Positions 1-8,782 of a stretch of 64,000 nucleotides of DNA are shown piece after piece (position 1 is the first letter of the stretch; the number at the start of each line of letters is the position of its first letter). Where the stretch lies: contig OY970289.1 in assembly GCA_963716135.1 (NCBI GenBank), forward strand, positions 2,604,001 through 2,668,000. The letters run 5' to 3'. The notes below the pieces were generated by a model, which was not told the origin of the DNA, did no database searches, and worked only from the letters and a program-made list of their open reading frames with translations. The DNA is from CAVRAW01 sp963716135 (GTDB lineage Bacteria; Planctomycetota; Planctomycetia; Pirellulales; JADZDJ01). The translations under genes and the position numbers were made by a program.

Positions 1-218
1 ACCTTCACCACCGTGACGATTTTTTCCAGTTGGCGGCGGACCTGGTCGAGGATGCGATCGTCCCCCATCACCACGAAGGTCATCCGCGAAAGATGGGGAT
101 CTTCAGTTTCGCCCACCGCCAGGCTGTCGATGTTGTAGCCGCGCGAGGCGAACATGCCGGAGATGTGCGCGAGCACCCCGGGAACGTTTTGCACGACGGC
201 GGCGATAACGTGTCGCAT
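1..218 (-). CDS. ilvN: Acetolactate synthase small subunit, N-terminal part (runs off left edge)
   Basis: Regulatory subunit of acetohydroxyacid synthase, the first common step of branched-chain amino acid synthesis; it binds valine and activates the catalytic subunit. The 72 visible residues form the N-terminal ACT domain: the start MRHVIAAVVQNVPGVLAHIS is followed by the family signature GMFASRGYNIDSLAVGETED and then SRMTFVV. The start codon at 218 begins directly at the ACT fold, as is usual for this family. The C-terminal half lies outside the window. The family call is secure; ilvN versus ilvH naming is arbitrary here. Confidence 0.93.
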   Translation of the reverse strand, partial: MRHVIAAVVQNVPGVLAHISGMFASRGYNIDSLAVGETEDPHLSRMTFVVMGDDRILDQVRRQLEKIVTVVK

Positions 219-328
219 GCGAGGAAATACGGCGTAAAAGGTGATCTAAAATCATAGCCCCAACGGGGATGAGTCGCAACCCTCGACACCTCCCCGGGTG
301 TATCGGTTCGGCCTATAATGCTCGCCGT

Positions 329-796
329 ATGGACCGCAAAGTCATCGAAGCTTACGCCGCCGAGGCGCCGGAATTGGCCAAGTCGATTGCCGGGTTGTCG
401 CGCCAGCAGATGTTGGCTTTTCCGGTGCCGGGGACTTGGAGCATCCAGCAGATCGTGCTGCACGTCGTGGATACCGATTTGGTGATCGCCGATCGGATGA
501 AGCGGGTGATCGCGGAAGATAATCCCACGCTGTTGGGCTTCGATCAGGCGAAATTCACCGCGAGGCTGCATTATGAAGAGCAGGATGCGGCGCTGGTGTG
601 CGAACTGTTTGCGAAAAATCGGCAGGCGATGGCGGCGCTGTTGCGGCTATTGAAGGATGAGGATTTCCAGCGTGCCGGAACACACAGCCAGCGCGGACGG
701 ATGACGCTGGGGGAGATAGTGCCGTTCGCCTCGTGGCACTTTCAGCATCACATGAAGTTTTTGCGCGAGAAGCGCGAGATGGTGCAGCAGCGCTAA
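329..796 (+). CDS. DinB-family protein
   Basis: About 155 residues starting MDRKVIEAYAAEAPEL. The sequence carries the DinB/YfiT four-helix pattern: an early GTWSIQQIVLHVVDTD segment with the first metal-ligand-type His, and a late ASWHFQHHMKF segment with the His cluster. Members are metal-binding helical bundles, some of them thiol transferases; the substrate is not known here. An upstream in-frame start at 269 exists, but it would add 20 unconserved residues, so the ATG at 329 was preferred. It stands alone, convergent with polX. Confidence 0.8.
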   Translation: MDRKVIEAYAAEAPELAKSIAGLSRQQMLAFPVPGTWSIQQIVLHVVDTDLVIADRMKRVIAEDNPTLLGFDQAKFTARLHYEEQDAALVCELFAKNRQAMAALLRLLKDEDFQRAGTHSQRGRMTLGEIVPFASWHFQHHMKFLREKREMVQQR

Positions 797-802
797 GGCG
801 AT

Positions 803-2550
803 CTATTTTCGCCCGAGCAGCTTTTTTACTTCGGCCCAAGGTCGGGTGTTGGCGACGTCGGCTTTGGTGAGGCCGCCGCGGCGGGCTTGCAGGATGCCGT
901 AGCGCATGGCGGCCAGGCCGGTGATGCTGTGGGCATCGGTGGAGATGACAATCGGAATCCCGCGCTCTCGGCAAGCGGCGCAAGCAATATCGTCTAAATC
1001 CAGCCGCGCCGGATTGCTGTTGAGCTCCAGGATTTTGTGGTGCTTTTTGGCGGCATCGTAGACCGCTTCAAGATCGACGTCGTACGCTTTGCGGCGATTG
1101 ATCAGGCGGCCTGTGGGATGGGCGATGGCGCACACGTTGGGATTGGCCAGGGCGTCGACGATGCGCTTCGTGATTTGTTGACGAGGCTGTTTTTGGCCGA
1201 AGTGGACGCTGGCCACCACCCAATCGGCTTCGCTCAGGCAATCGTCGTCGATGTCCAGCGGGCCTTTTTCGAGAATATCGACCTCGACGCCTTTGAGCAC
1301 CTTGAAGCCGCGGAGCTTCGCGTTCAGCTTGTCGATTTGTTCCCACTGGCGGCGCAAACGATCGGGGGTCAGGCCGTTGGCCACCGAAACGCGCGGGGAA
1401 TGGTCGGTGATGGCGACGTATTTCAAACCTTTCGCTCGGGCGGCGGCCACCATTTCCTCCAGCGTCGCCTTGCCGTCGCTTTCGGTGGTGTGCATGTGCA
1501 GATCGCCTTGCATGTCCGATAGTTCGACGAGCTTGGGAAGTTTGCCTTCGGCGACCCAGCGGAATTCCCACCGGTCTTCGCGCAGCTCGGGGGGAATCCA
1601 GGGCAAGTCGAGCGTGCCGTAAACTTCTTTTTCCGTGCGCCCGGCGACGTACTTCTCTTCGCCTTTCTTGATTCCTTTGCCGGCGACTTGGAATACGCCG
1701 TATTCGTTGATTTTCAGGCCGCGATCTTTGGCCATTCCTCGCAGCACCACGTTGTGTGCCTTGGAGCCGGTGAAATAAACCAGCGCGGCGCCGTAGGCAT
1801 TCTTCTCGACGATGCGCAGGTCGATTTGCAGGCCGATGCCCAGGCGGATCGACATTTTGGTGGGGCCGCGCCGAGCACGGCAGCCAGCCCGTCGAATTGG
1901 GCAAAGCGGTCCATCACCTCCTTGGCGTTTTTGCTTTCAACCACCGCGTCCAGATCGCCGATGGTTTCGCGGCCGCGGCGGTAGCTGCCGGCCATGTCGA
2001 TTTGCTTGACGCTGCGGCAGGCTTTCAAATGCGCTACGAGCATCTCAGCATAGACGTCGGCTTTGGCCCAATACATGCGCAGCACTTCGGGCGATGCGGC
2101 GAAATCGAGCCCGGCGAGAATGGCGGCTTCGGTTTTCTCGCCGAAGCCTTTGAGTTCGCGCACGCGGCATTCCTGGCAGGCAACCTTTAATTGCTCCAGC
2201 GTGTGGATGCCGAGTTCCTTGTGCAGCACGGCGGCTTTTTTGGGGCCGAGACCCGGAATTCGCAGCATCGCCAGCACGCTTTGCGGAACTTGCTCTTTGA
2301 GTTCCTCGAGCATCGGCAGCGAACCGGATTCGACTAGCGTGTGGATTTTTTCGGACAGGTCTTTGCCAATGCCCGGCAGATCGGTCAGTTCGCGCTGGGG
2401 ATCGGCGGCAATTTTTTCCAGCGGCTCGTGCAGATCTTGGATCGTGCGCGCGGCGTTTTGATATGCGCGCACGCGGAAGGGATTGGCCGCCTGGAATTCC
2501 AGGATGTCGGCGACGAGTTGGAAGGCGGCGGAGATTTCGGCGTTGTTCAT
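803..2550 (-). CDS. polX: DNA polymerase X family protein with PHP domain (interrupted by one frameshift)
   Basis: Bacterial PolX combines a pol-beta-like polymerase with a C-terminal PHP 3'-5' exonuclease and works in base-excision and gap repair. In order: an N-terminal 8-kDa-like domain (MNNAEISAAFQLVADILEFQ), helix-hairpin-helix motifs (LPGIGKDLSEKI, IPGLGPKKAAVL), the nucleotidyltransferase GSYRRGRETIGDLDAVV, the FTGSKAHNVVLR segment, then PHP motifs DLHMHTTESDG, ITDHS and STDAH. The two halves are in different frames. They join near 1850-1860, where a run of four T on the plus strand would restore KMSIRL if it were five. Length when joined is about 580 residues, normal for the family. 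The gene is probably intact in the organism. Confidence 0.93.
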
Positions 2551-2563
2551 GGCTCGATGGCCG

Positions 2564-2670
2564 GAAATGGCCGCGAATGAACGCAAATGAACGCAAATAC
2601 AGAGTTAGGATACGACTAATTCTATATCCTTCTCATTCGCGTTGATTTGCGTTCATTTGCGGCTAATTTC
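2564..2670. repeat. Long inverted repeat built from GAACGCAAAT-type units
   Basis: The left arm (2564-2598) and right arm (2635-2670) are near reverse complements of about 35 bases, separated by roughly 36 AT-rich bases. Each arm is itself a degenerate tandem repeat with core GAACGCAAAT. The element sits between polX and metG, both on the minus strand, and would fold into one long hairpin in RNA. Similar constructions with other cores occur at 8696, 20441 and 20930. Confidence 0.85.
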
Positions 2671-2677
2671 CGCTGGC

Positions 2678-4762
2678 TCAGTGGACGCGCTGGCCGGGTT
2701 TGGCGCCGCTGTCGGGCGAGAGGAGGAACACTTCGTCGCCGCCTGAGCCCGCGGCGCACACCATGCCTTCGCTCAAGCCGAATTTCATTTGACGCGGGGC
2801 GAGATTGGCCACGCAGATGACCAGGCGGCCGACGAGCTTGTCGGGCTGGGGGTAGGCTTTTTTGATTCCGGCGAAGACGGTTTTATGCGTGTCGCCGCCG
2901 AGGCTGAGGGTGAGTTTCAGAAGTTTGCGCGCGTCGGGAACCTCCTCGGCAGTGACGATGCGAGCCACGCGGAGATCGACTTTGGTGAAGTCGTCGATCG
3001 TGCATTCAGGGGCGAGTGGTTCGGCGGCAAGCGCGTCGCCGCTGTCCGATCCCCCGGTGGAACCGGGGGCTGACGGGGCGGATGCAGTTGGTGCGATTGG
3101 AGCGGAGGAATCTTTGCTGTCTTCAATCATGGCTTGGACCTGTGCGGGTTCGACCCGGGTTAGCAGCGGTTGGAATTTGTTCACTTTTGTGCCGGCAAGC
3201 GGTGTTTTGGATTGATCCCAATGCGTCATGGAATCGTTCAAAAGCTCGTCGGCTTGATGGGCAAGTTGAGGCAATACGGGAGCGAGGTAAATCGCCAATT
3301 GGCGGAAAAGATTCAGCGAGACGCTGCAGATGTCTTGGAGCTGTTTTGCCTGCGCAGGGTCTTTTCGCAGCGTCCAAGGAGCTTTGGCATCGACGTATTG
3401 GTTGGCTTTGTCGGCCAGCAGCATGATTTGGCGCATGGCACGGTTGTAGTCGCAGGCTTCGTAGGAATCGGCGATGGAATTGCCTTCCGCGGCCGCCGCG
3501 GCGAACAAGCCGCCATCGTCGGGATATTTTGGCGACAGTCCGGTTTCTTCGACGAAGCGCGCCGTGCGGCTGGCGAGGTTCACGACCTTGCCGACCAGGT
3601 CGGAATTCACCTTGGTCACAAACTCGTCGGGGTTGAAGTCGAAATCGTCGACCCGCGTCCCCAGCTTCGTTGCGTAGTAGTAGCGCAGATACGCCGGGTT
3701 GAGATGCTTTAAATACGTGGCGGCGAGGATGAACGTGCCTTTGCTCTTCGACATTTTTTCGCCGCTGACGGTCAGGAAGCCGTGAATGCGAACCTTGGTG
3801 GGCAGCTTGAACTCGGCCGTCTTCAGCATGCCGGGCCAGAAGAGCGTGTGAAAATAGGTGATGTCTTTGCCGATGAAGTGGTGGATTTCGGCGGGGGATT
3901 TCTCCGCATCCTTGCCGCGCGGCCACCATTTTTCAAACTTCTCGCCGGATTTGTCGCACCATTGTTGCAGCGACGCCATGTAGCCGATGGGAGCATCGAA
4001 CCACACGTACCAATAGTTGCCGGGGCTGTCGGGAATTTCGAACCCGAAGTAAGGGGCGGGGCGGGAAACGTCCCAATCGCGCAGCGGTTCGCCGAGAAAG
4101 TGCCCCTTCAGATAGTTGGCCACTTCTTGCTGCAGGTGGCCGCCGGTTTGCGTCCAGGTTTCGAGGAACGTGTGCAGCGGTTCCAATTGGATGAACAGAT
4201 GCGGGGCGCTGCGCATTTCGGGCTTTGTGCCCGAGAGCGTGCTGACCGGATCGATCAGGTCGGCAGGGCTGTAGTGATGCCCGCACACGCTGCAATTGTC
4301 CCCCGGCTGATTGGGCGATTTGCAGCGGGGACAGGTGCCGCGCACGAAACGATCGGCCAGGAATGTTTCTGCTTGCGGATCGTAAAGCTGCTGTACGTTT
4401 TCTTCCTTGACCAGCCCGGCCTGGCGGATCGATTTCCAAATATCGGCGCACAGCGATCGGCTTTCGGGACTGTGCGTGCTTCCGTAGTTTTCGTACTGGA
4501 TTTGAAAGCCGGCCAGGTCGCGCTCGTGTTCGGCTTGCATCTGCGCGATCAGGTCTTCTTCGGTGCGGCTTTCCTGGCGGGCGCGGATCGTGATGGCCGT
4601 GCCGTGCGTGTCGTCCGCGCAGAGATAGATGCACTGGTGGCCGCGCAGCTTTTGGAAGCGCACCCAAATGTCGGTCTGAATCGCCTCCAGCAGGTAGCCC
4701 AAATGAATCGGCCCGTTGGCGTAGGGCAGGGCGGCGGTGACGAGAATTTGTCGGGCGGTCAT
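2678..4762 (-). CDS. metG: Methionyl-tRNA synthetase
   Basis: 694 residues, full length, uninterrupted. Class I synthetase that charges tRNA-Met. Visible features: HIGH-like motif within PYANGPIHLGYLLEA near residue 20, zinc-knuckle cysteines CPRCKSPNQPGDNCSVCG near 145-160, the KMSKS loop (SGEKMSKSKG) near 350, an anticodon-binding helical domain, an Ala/Ser/Pro-rich linker near 560-590, and a C-terminal EMAP-II-like tRNA-binding domain starting at FTKVDLRVARIV. This is the long, dimerising form of MetRS. The gene stands between two repeat-bearing or unassigned spacers and has no clear operon partner. Confidence 0.97.
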   Translation of the reverse strand: MTARQILVTAALPYANGPIHLGYLLEAIQTDIWVRFQKLRGHQCIYLCADDTHGTAITIRARQESRTEEDLIAQMQAEHERDLAGFQIQYENYGSTHSPESRSLCADIWKSIRQAGLVKEENVQQLYDPQAETFLADRFVRGTCPRCKSPNQPGDNCSVCGHHYSPADLIDPVSTLSGTKPEMRSAPHLFIQLEPLHTFLETWTQTGGHLQQEVANYLKGHFLGEPLRDWDVSRPAPYFGFEIPDSPGNYWYVWFDAPIGYMASLQQWCDKSGEKFEKWWPRGKDAEKSPAEIHHFIGKDITYFHTLFWPGMLKTAEFKLPTKVRIHGFLTVSGEKMSKSKGTFILAATYLKHLNPAYLRYYYATKLGTRVDDFDFNPDEFVTKVNSDLVGKVVNLASRTARFVEETGLSPKYPDDGGLFAAAAAEGNSIADSYEACDYNRAMRQIMLLADKANQYVDAKAPWTLRKDPAQAKQLQDICSVSLNLFRQLAIYLAPVLPQLAHQADELLNDSMTHWDQSKTPLAGTKVNKFQPLLTRVEPAQVQAMIEDSKDSSAPIAPTASAPSAPGSTGGSDSGDALAAEPLAPECTIDDFTKVDLRVARIVTAEEVPDARKLLKLTLSLGGDTHKTVFAGIKKAYPQPDKLVGRLVICVANLAPRQMKFGLSEGMVCAAGSGGDEVFLLSPDSGAKPGQRVH

Positions 4763-5097
4763 GTGAATTTGGGGGGCGGTGCTGGCACTGGCACGGCGCG
4801 CGGTGCGGCTATTGTAGCGCAGCGGCGGCCGAAAGCGGAATGGGGAAGTGCGAGCCCCCTGGATTGATCTTGTTGGATTCGCGGGTGTCGAGGATCATCC
4901 GACGTCCCAGACTCCAGGGAGTGGCGTCTGGTTCGCGGTCCCGCCGTTGAATGCCCGCCGATCGACCCTGCCCGCCTGATTGCGTCCCGTTGGAATTGAT
5001 CGGCCGCCGAAATGGAATTCGGCCGCCCGTTTGCGGCGGATTCGACGACCGCGCTCACTGCGCTCCCATACTAAACGCGTGACGTTCGGAGGGAGCG
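4763..5097. other. Divergent spacer between metG and the thioredoxin-protease gene
   Basis: 335 bases between two divergently read genes. The only clear signal is a strong ribosome-binding site, GGAGGGA, just before the start at 5098. No convincing -35/-10 pair, riboswitch or hairpin was seen. A minus-strand open frame (4759-5058) has low-complexity composition and no recognisable domain and is treated as chance. Confidence 0.5.
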
Positions 5098-6629
5098 ATG
5101 AATCTTTTGCATCTTGCGGCGGCGATTTGTGCGCTGGGCGCGCCGGCGAATAACGATACCGTGCTGTTGGATTTCGGCGCCGACTGGTGCGGATACTGCC
5201 GGCAAATGGAGCCGCTGGTCGGGCAGCTTGCCGCCCAAGGCTTTCCCGTGCGCAAGGTGAATGTCGACAAAGATCACGCGCTGGCGGAGAAATACGGCGT
5301 GCAGGGGCTGCCATGCTTCGTGATGTTGGTGGGGGGCAAGGAGGTCGATCGCGTGGTGGGGGCCACCGACATGCGGCGGCTTCAAGCGATGTTTCATCGC
5401 AATGGCGTCGAGCCGAAAACGACGGGCTTGGCACGCGGCAAAGCGCCGCGATTGCCCCCGGATGAAGTAGCGGCAATTCCGTTTCCGGCCACCAATCAAG
5501 CGGAACCCGATCGCGACGGGCGGCCTGAGACGGAAATTGTCTCGGTCGATCGGCGGCGAAAGGATGAGCTCGATGCCGTGACAAGCGCGAATGATTCGCC
5601 TTTCGATCAACTCATCCGCGCCAGCGTGCGACTGCGCATCGAAGACCATAGCGGCGTTTCCTGCGGCTCCGGCACGATCATCGACTCGCGGCAGGGGGAA
5701 GCGCTGATCCTTACCTGTGGCCACATGTTCCGCGAAGCCGACAAGGACAGCCGCATCATGGTCGACTTGTTTGGGCCGGGGCGCCGCAGGCAGTTCCGGG
5801 GCGGCTGATCGATTACGATTTGAAATCCGAGGTGGGCTTGTTGAGCATTGAGGTCGATTTTCCGGTGACGGTGGCCCATTTGGCGCCGGCGGGCTATGCC
5901 ATTCGCAAAGGGGACCATGTGATCAGCGTGGGCTGCGACGGCGGCGAGGATGCGACGGCCAAAGAAACCGTCATCAAGTCGATCAATCGCTACGGCGGCC
6001 CGGCGAATCTGCAGGTTGGCTTCCAACCGGTGCAGGGTCGCAGCGGCGGCGGACTGTTCACGCCCGAGGGACTGGTGATCGGCGTGTGCAATGCCGGCGA
6101 TCCGCAGGATAACGAAGGAGAGTTTTCGCACCTGAGCGTGGTGGAAGAGATGTTGGATCGCAATGGGTTGGCGTTTGCGTATCAGGAGAGGGCGCAGGAT
6201 GCGGGGCGCAGGGCGCAGGTGGCGAGCAACGCGGAAGGCAGAAGGCAGAAGGCAGAAGTGCCTGATGGGATGAAACAACTACAACCGGTGGCGGTGCGCG
6301 AGCCGGCTGCCGTGGATCGCGGCGGTCAGCGGCTGGCGGCCAGTGAACAGGCCTCTCTGGAGGCACTTCGCGACAAGGCCGAAGGGGCCGAGATGATATG
6401 CATCGTGCGCCCGCTTTCGGATCCGCAAGCCAAAAGCGAGATTATCGTCCTGGATCAAGTCTCGCCAGATTTCTTGAAGCATCTGGCCAACGAGCGTCAA
6501 AAGCAACCGGCGCGACAATTAACCTCGCTGGAGATTTCGCGGTCAAAGTTGGAGTCGTCGGGCGCGGGAGAATCGCCGCATCCGAAGTTGCAGCTTCAAC
6601 CGTGGTGGTCAGATATTCTTGATAAATAA
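5098..6629 (+). CDS. Secreted thioredoxin-domain/trypsin-like serine protease fusion (one frameshift)
   Basis: The N-terminus MNLLHLAAAICALGAPA is a probable signal peptide. It is followed by a thioredoxin fold with active site DWCGYCRQM near residues 25-33 and the cis-Pro region GLPCFVM. After a linker comes an HtrA/trypsin-like domain: SCGSGTIID, catalytic His in LTCGHMF, probable Asp in YDLKSEVGLL, and catalytic Ser in GRSGGGLF. The two halves lie in different frames; at about 5777-5781 one extra G in CCGGGGCGCC would give GPGAPQAVPG and join them. A GGCAGAA repeat at about 6236-6259 codes a low-complexity stretch. The role is probably periplasmic protein quality control; the substrate is unknown. 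The 3' end overlaps nupC tail to tail. Confidence 0.8.
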
Positions 6630-8138
6630 TCGCGGCCTTGACTGGCGCGGCGGGTTTCTGCACGGCTCCATGTGCTCTGGCAGGAATGCGCCGGCGATTG
6701 AGGCGTTCAACAGCGACGTGGTGAAGCCGACGAACAGGGCTCGCAGGCCCAATCGGGCCAGGTCGGCGCGGCGATTGGGAGCGATCGAGCCGATACCGCC
6801 CAATTGAATACCGACCGATGAGAAATTTGCAAAGCCAGTCAGCGCGAACGCGGTCAGCACATAGCTGCGCTCGGTCATGAAGCCGGCGGTGTTTTTCATT
6901 TCGGTCATTTTCAGGAACGAATAGAATTCGTTGATCGAAAGTTTGAAGCCGAGCAAGTTGCCGACGTGCCCTGTGTCGGATTGCTGGACGCCCATCAGGA
7001 AGGCCAGCGGTGCGAAGATCCAGCCGAACAGTTTGCCCAACGACATATCTTTGAGCCAATCGGGCAGGTTATTGGCTTGCACCAGTCCGACCCATTCCAG
7101 CGGATAGTGCACCAAGGCGAGTAAATAGTCGAACATTGCGACGAAGGCAACGAACACGATCAGCATCGCCCCGACATTCAGGGCCAGTTGCAAACCGAGC
7201 GTGGTGCCAGTCGCGGCGGCATCAATTGCGTTGACGTAAGGGGAAGGTTCTTTCTTATAGGGCACGCCGCTGCCGGTTATGGGAGTGCTGACTTCGGGCA
7301 GGAACAACTTGGCCAGATACATGCTGGCGGGGCAGGCCATGACGACCGCGGTCAGCACGGCCACGGCGCTCGCGCCAAAGCCGATGTAAACGGCCATCAA
7401 ACTCCCGGAGATGTGGGCCATGCCGCTGACCATCAGCACGAACAACTCGGAATTGGTCATGCTGGGGACATACGGTTTGATGATTAGGGGCGCCTCGGTT
7501 TGGCCCATGAACACGTTGGCGGCCACGGAGAGCGTTTCGGCGCCGCTGGTGCGCATCAGGTATGACATCACTAGTGCCATGCCGCGCACAATCACCTGCA
7601 GCACTCCGAAGTGATATAGCACGGTGAAGAATGCGGAGATAAACAGAATTGGCGGCAGCACTTTGAAAGCGAAGATAATTCCGCTGCCAGGACCGAAAGC
7701 AGCTTCTAATTTGGCCTTGTCTGCCAAAACACCGAACACGAATTTAGCGCCGACGTCGGAAAAATCCATGAATGCGCCGACTGCGTTGCCTACAGCCTGA
7801 AAGCCGTTTCTCACGGCATCAACCTTGAGCACCAGCACCGCGAAAACCGCCTGTAGGATGATGCCCCAGAGAACCGTCTTCCAGCTCACTGCGCGTAAGT
7901 TCGACGAAAACGCTGCCACGATGCCGATGAAAAAAATGATGCCCGCTACTGCTTGTCCGCGCAGGCCAACAACATCCTTGAAGATGAACGCCGCGATACC
8001 GATGGCACAAATCACGATCAGGATCCCCAGCCGCCAGGCCAGCGGCATCGGCTTGACGTGCAATGTGACCTTCGGAATGCCTTGCTTCTCGATCGGGATT
8101 TCCTCGACCGGGGTTTCCAGAGATTTGGGAGGTTCCAT
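6609..8138 (-). CDS. nupC: Concentrative nucleoside transporter (NupC/CNT family)
   Basis: 509 residues, polytopic membrane protein. CNT permeases import nucleosides with H+ or Na+. The family core is visible: the gate domain VFMGQTEAPLIIKPYVPSM with its paired Gln/Glu, the SGMAHISGSLMAVYIGFGA segment, and LTGFANFSSVGIQLGGIGS near the C-terminus. A cytoplasmic Pro/Glu-rich N-terminus of about 30 residues precedes the first membrane helix. It is the first gene in a minus-strand group with cdd, deoA, pnp and deoC, which fits nucleoside uptake for catabolism. The final 20 residues are basic and overlap the neighbouring protease gene. Confidence 0.93.
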   Translation of the reverse strand: MEPPKSLETPVEEIPIEKQGIPKVTLHVKPMPLAWRLGILIVICAIGIAAFIFKDVVGLRGQAVAGIIFFIGIVAAFSSNLRAVSWKTVLWGIILQAVFAVLVLKVDAVRNGFQAVGNAVGAFMDFSDVGAKFVFGVLADKAKLEAAFGPGSGIIFAFKVLPPILFISAFFTVLYHFGVLQVIVRGMALVMSYLMRTSGAETLSVAANVFMGQTEAPLIIKPYVPSMTNSELFVLMVSGMAHISGSLMAVYIGFGASAVAVLTAVVMACPASMYLAKLFLPEVSTPITGSGVPYKKEPSPYVNAIDAAATGTTLGLQLALNVGAMLIVFVAFVAMFDYLLALVHYPLEWVGLVQANNLPDWLKDMSLGKLFGWIFAPLAFLMGVQQSDTGHVGNLLGFKLSINEFYSFLKMTEMKNTAGFMTERSYVLTAFALTGFANFSSVGIQLGGIGSIAPNRRADLARLGLRALFVGFTTSLLNASIAGAFLPEHMEPCRNPPRQSRPRLFIKNI

Positions 8139-8250
8139 ATTCTCTTACAGCGGGTTAGATGGTGGCGGACGAGTTGGATTGGCGTACGATGAGACGGACG
8201 AATAGCTTCGTGATCATAACCTGCGGCAAGGCGACAAACCACTAGGCGAG

Positions 8251-8670
8251 CTACTTGTCTGTAGAAAAGATGAACCGGCCGGGGAGCAACGTTTCCATGT
8301 CCGTTTCTCTGACCGTGTCGGGTTTGTCGGCATCGACGATCAAGACGGGAATATCCGGGCCGAACTCGGCGATCACCTGGCGGCAAGCGCCGCAGGGGGT
8401 GAAACCGCCGGGGGTGGAGACGGCGATGGCCACCCATTTTTTTTCGCCCATCGCAATCGCGGTGCAGGCGGCGCCGCGTTCGGCGCAAATCGTCAGGCCG
8501 TAGGAGGCGTTCTCCATGTTGCAGCCGGTGATGATCTTTCCCGATTGGGTAAGAATTGCGGCCCCGACATGAAACTTCGAGTAGGGTGCGTGGGCATTCT
8601 TGCGCACGTCCAAGCACGCTTTAACCAGATCTTTGCGTTGTTGGTCGGTGAGGGGCATGGGAAGGTTCAA
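8251..8670 (-). CDS. cdd: Cytidine deaminase
   Basis: 139 residues, the size of the homotetrameric bacterial enzyme. It deaminates cytidine and deoxycytidine to uridine and deoxyuridine, the substrates of the adjacent pyrimidine nucleoside phosphorylase. The zinc site is intact: CAERGAA (Cys ligand and catalytic Glu) and PCGACRQVI (two Cys ligands). The substrate-side motif GCNMENASYG is also present. The start is either at 8670 or four codons later (MPLTDQQ). Confidence 0.96.
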   Translation of the reverse strand: MNLPMPLTDQQRKDLVKACLDVRKNAHAPYSKFHVGAAILTQSGKIITGCNMENASYGLTICAERGAACTAIAMGEKKWVAIAVSTPGGFTPCGACRQVIAEFGPDIPVLIVDADKPDTVRETDMETLLPGRFIFSTDK

Positions 8671-8695
8671 TGGGGATAGGGGAATGGGGAGTGAG

Positions 8696-8782
8696 GAATG
8701 ACTGAATGACTAAATGCCTGAATGACTGAATGGGGTGAAGTCGTACATTTAGTCATCTAGTCATTCCGTCATTTAGACATTC
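8696..8782. repeat. Inverted array of degenerate GAATGACT heptamer units
   Basis: The left arm 8696-8732 repeats GAATGACT/TAAATGCC-type heptamers. The right arm 8746-8782 is its approximate reverse complement (AGTCAT, AGTCATTC, GTCATTTAG). The right arm ends immediately before the deoA stop codon at 8783. It occupies almost the whole cdd-deoA spacer and would form a long imperfect hairpin in the transcript. Confidence 0.85.

Noticed and set aside
1971..1990. GGCGGTAGC inside polX as an ops element
   Set aside because: It lies within a coding region on the non-transcribed strand of polX and is a chance match; it weakens but does not remove the case for the copy at 44935.
3782..4867. 361-residue plus-strand open frame opposite metG
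   Set aside because: Antisense to a fully conserved methionyl-tRNA synthetase; low-complexity composition, no ribosome-binding site.
4759..5058. Minus-strand open frame in the metG/protease spacer
   Set aside because: No family features, Arg/Pro/Ala-rich, no ribosome-binding site; treated as chance.
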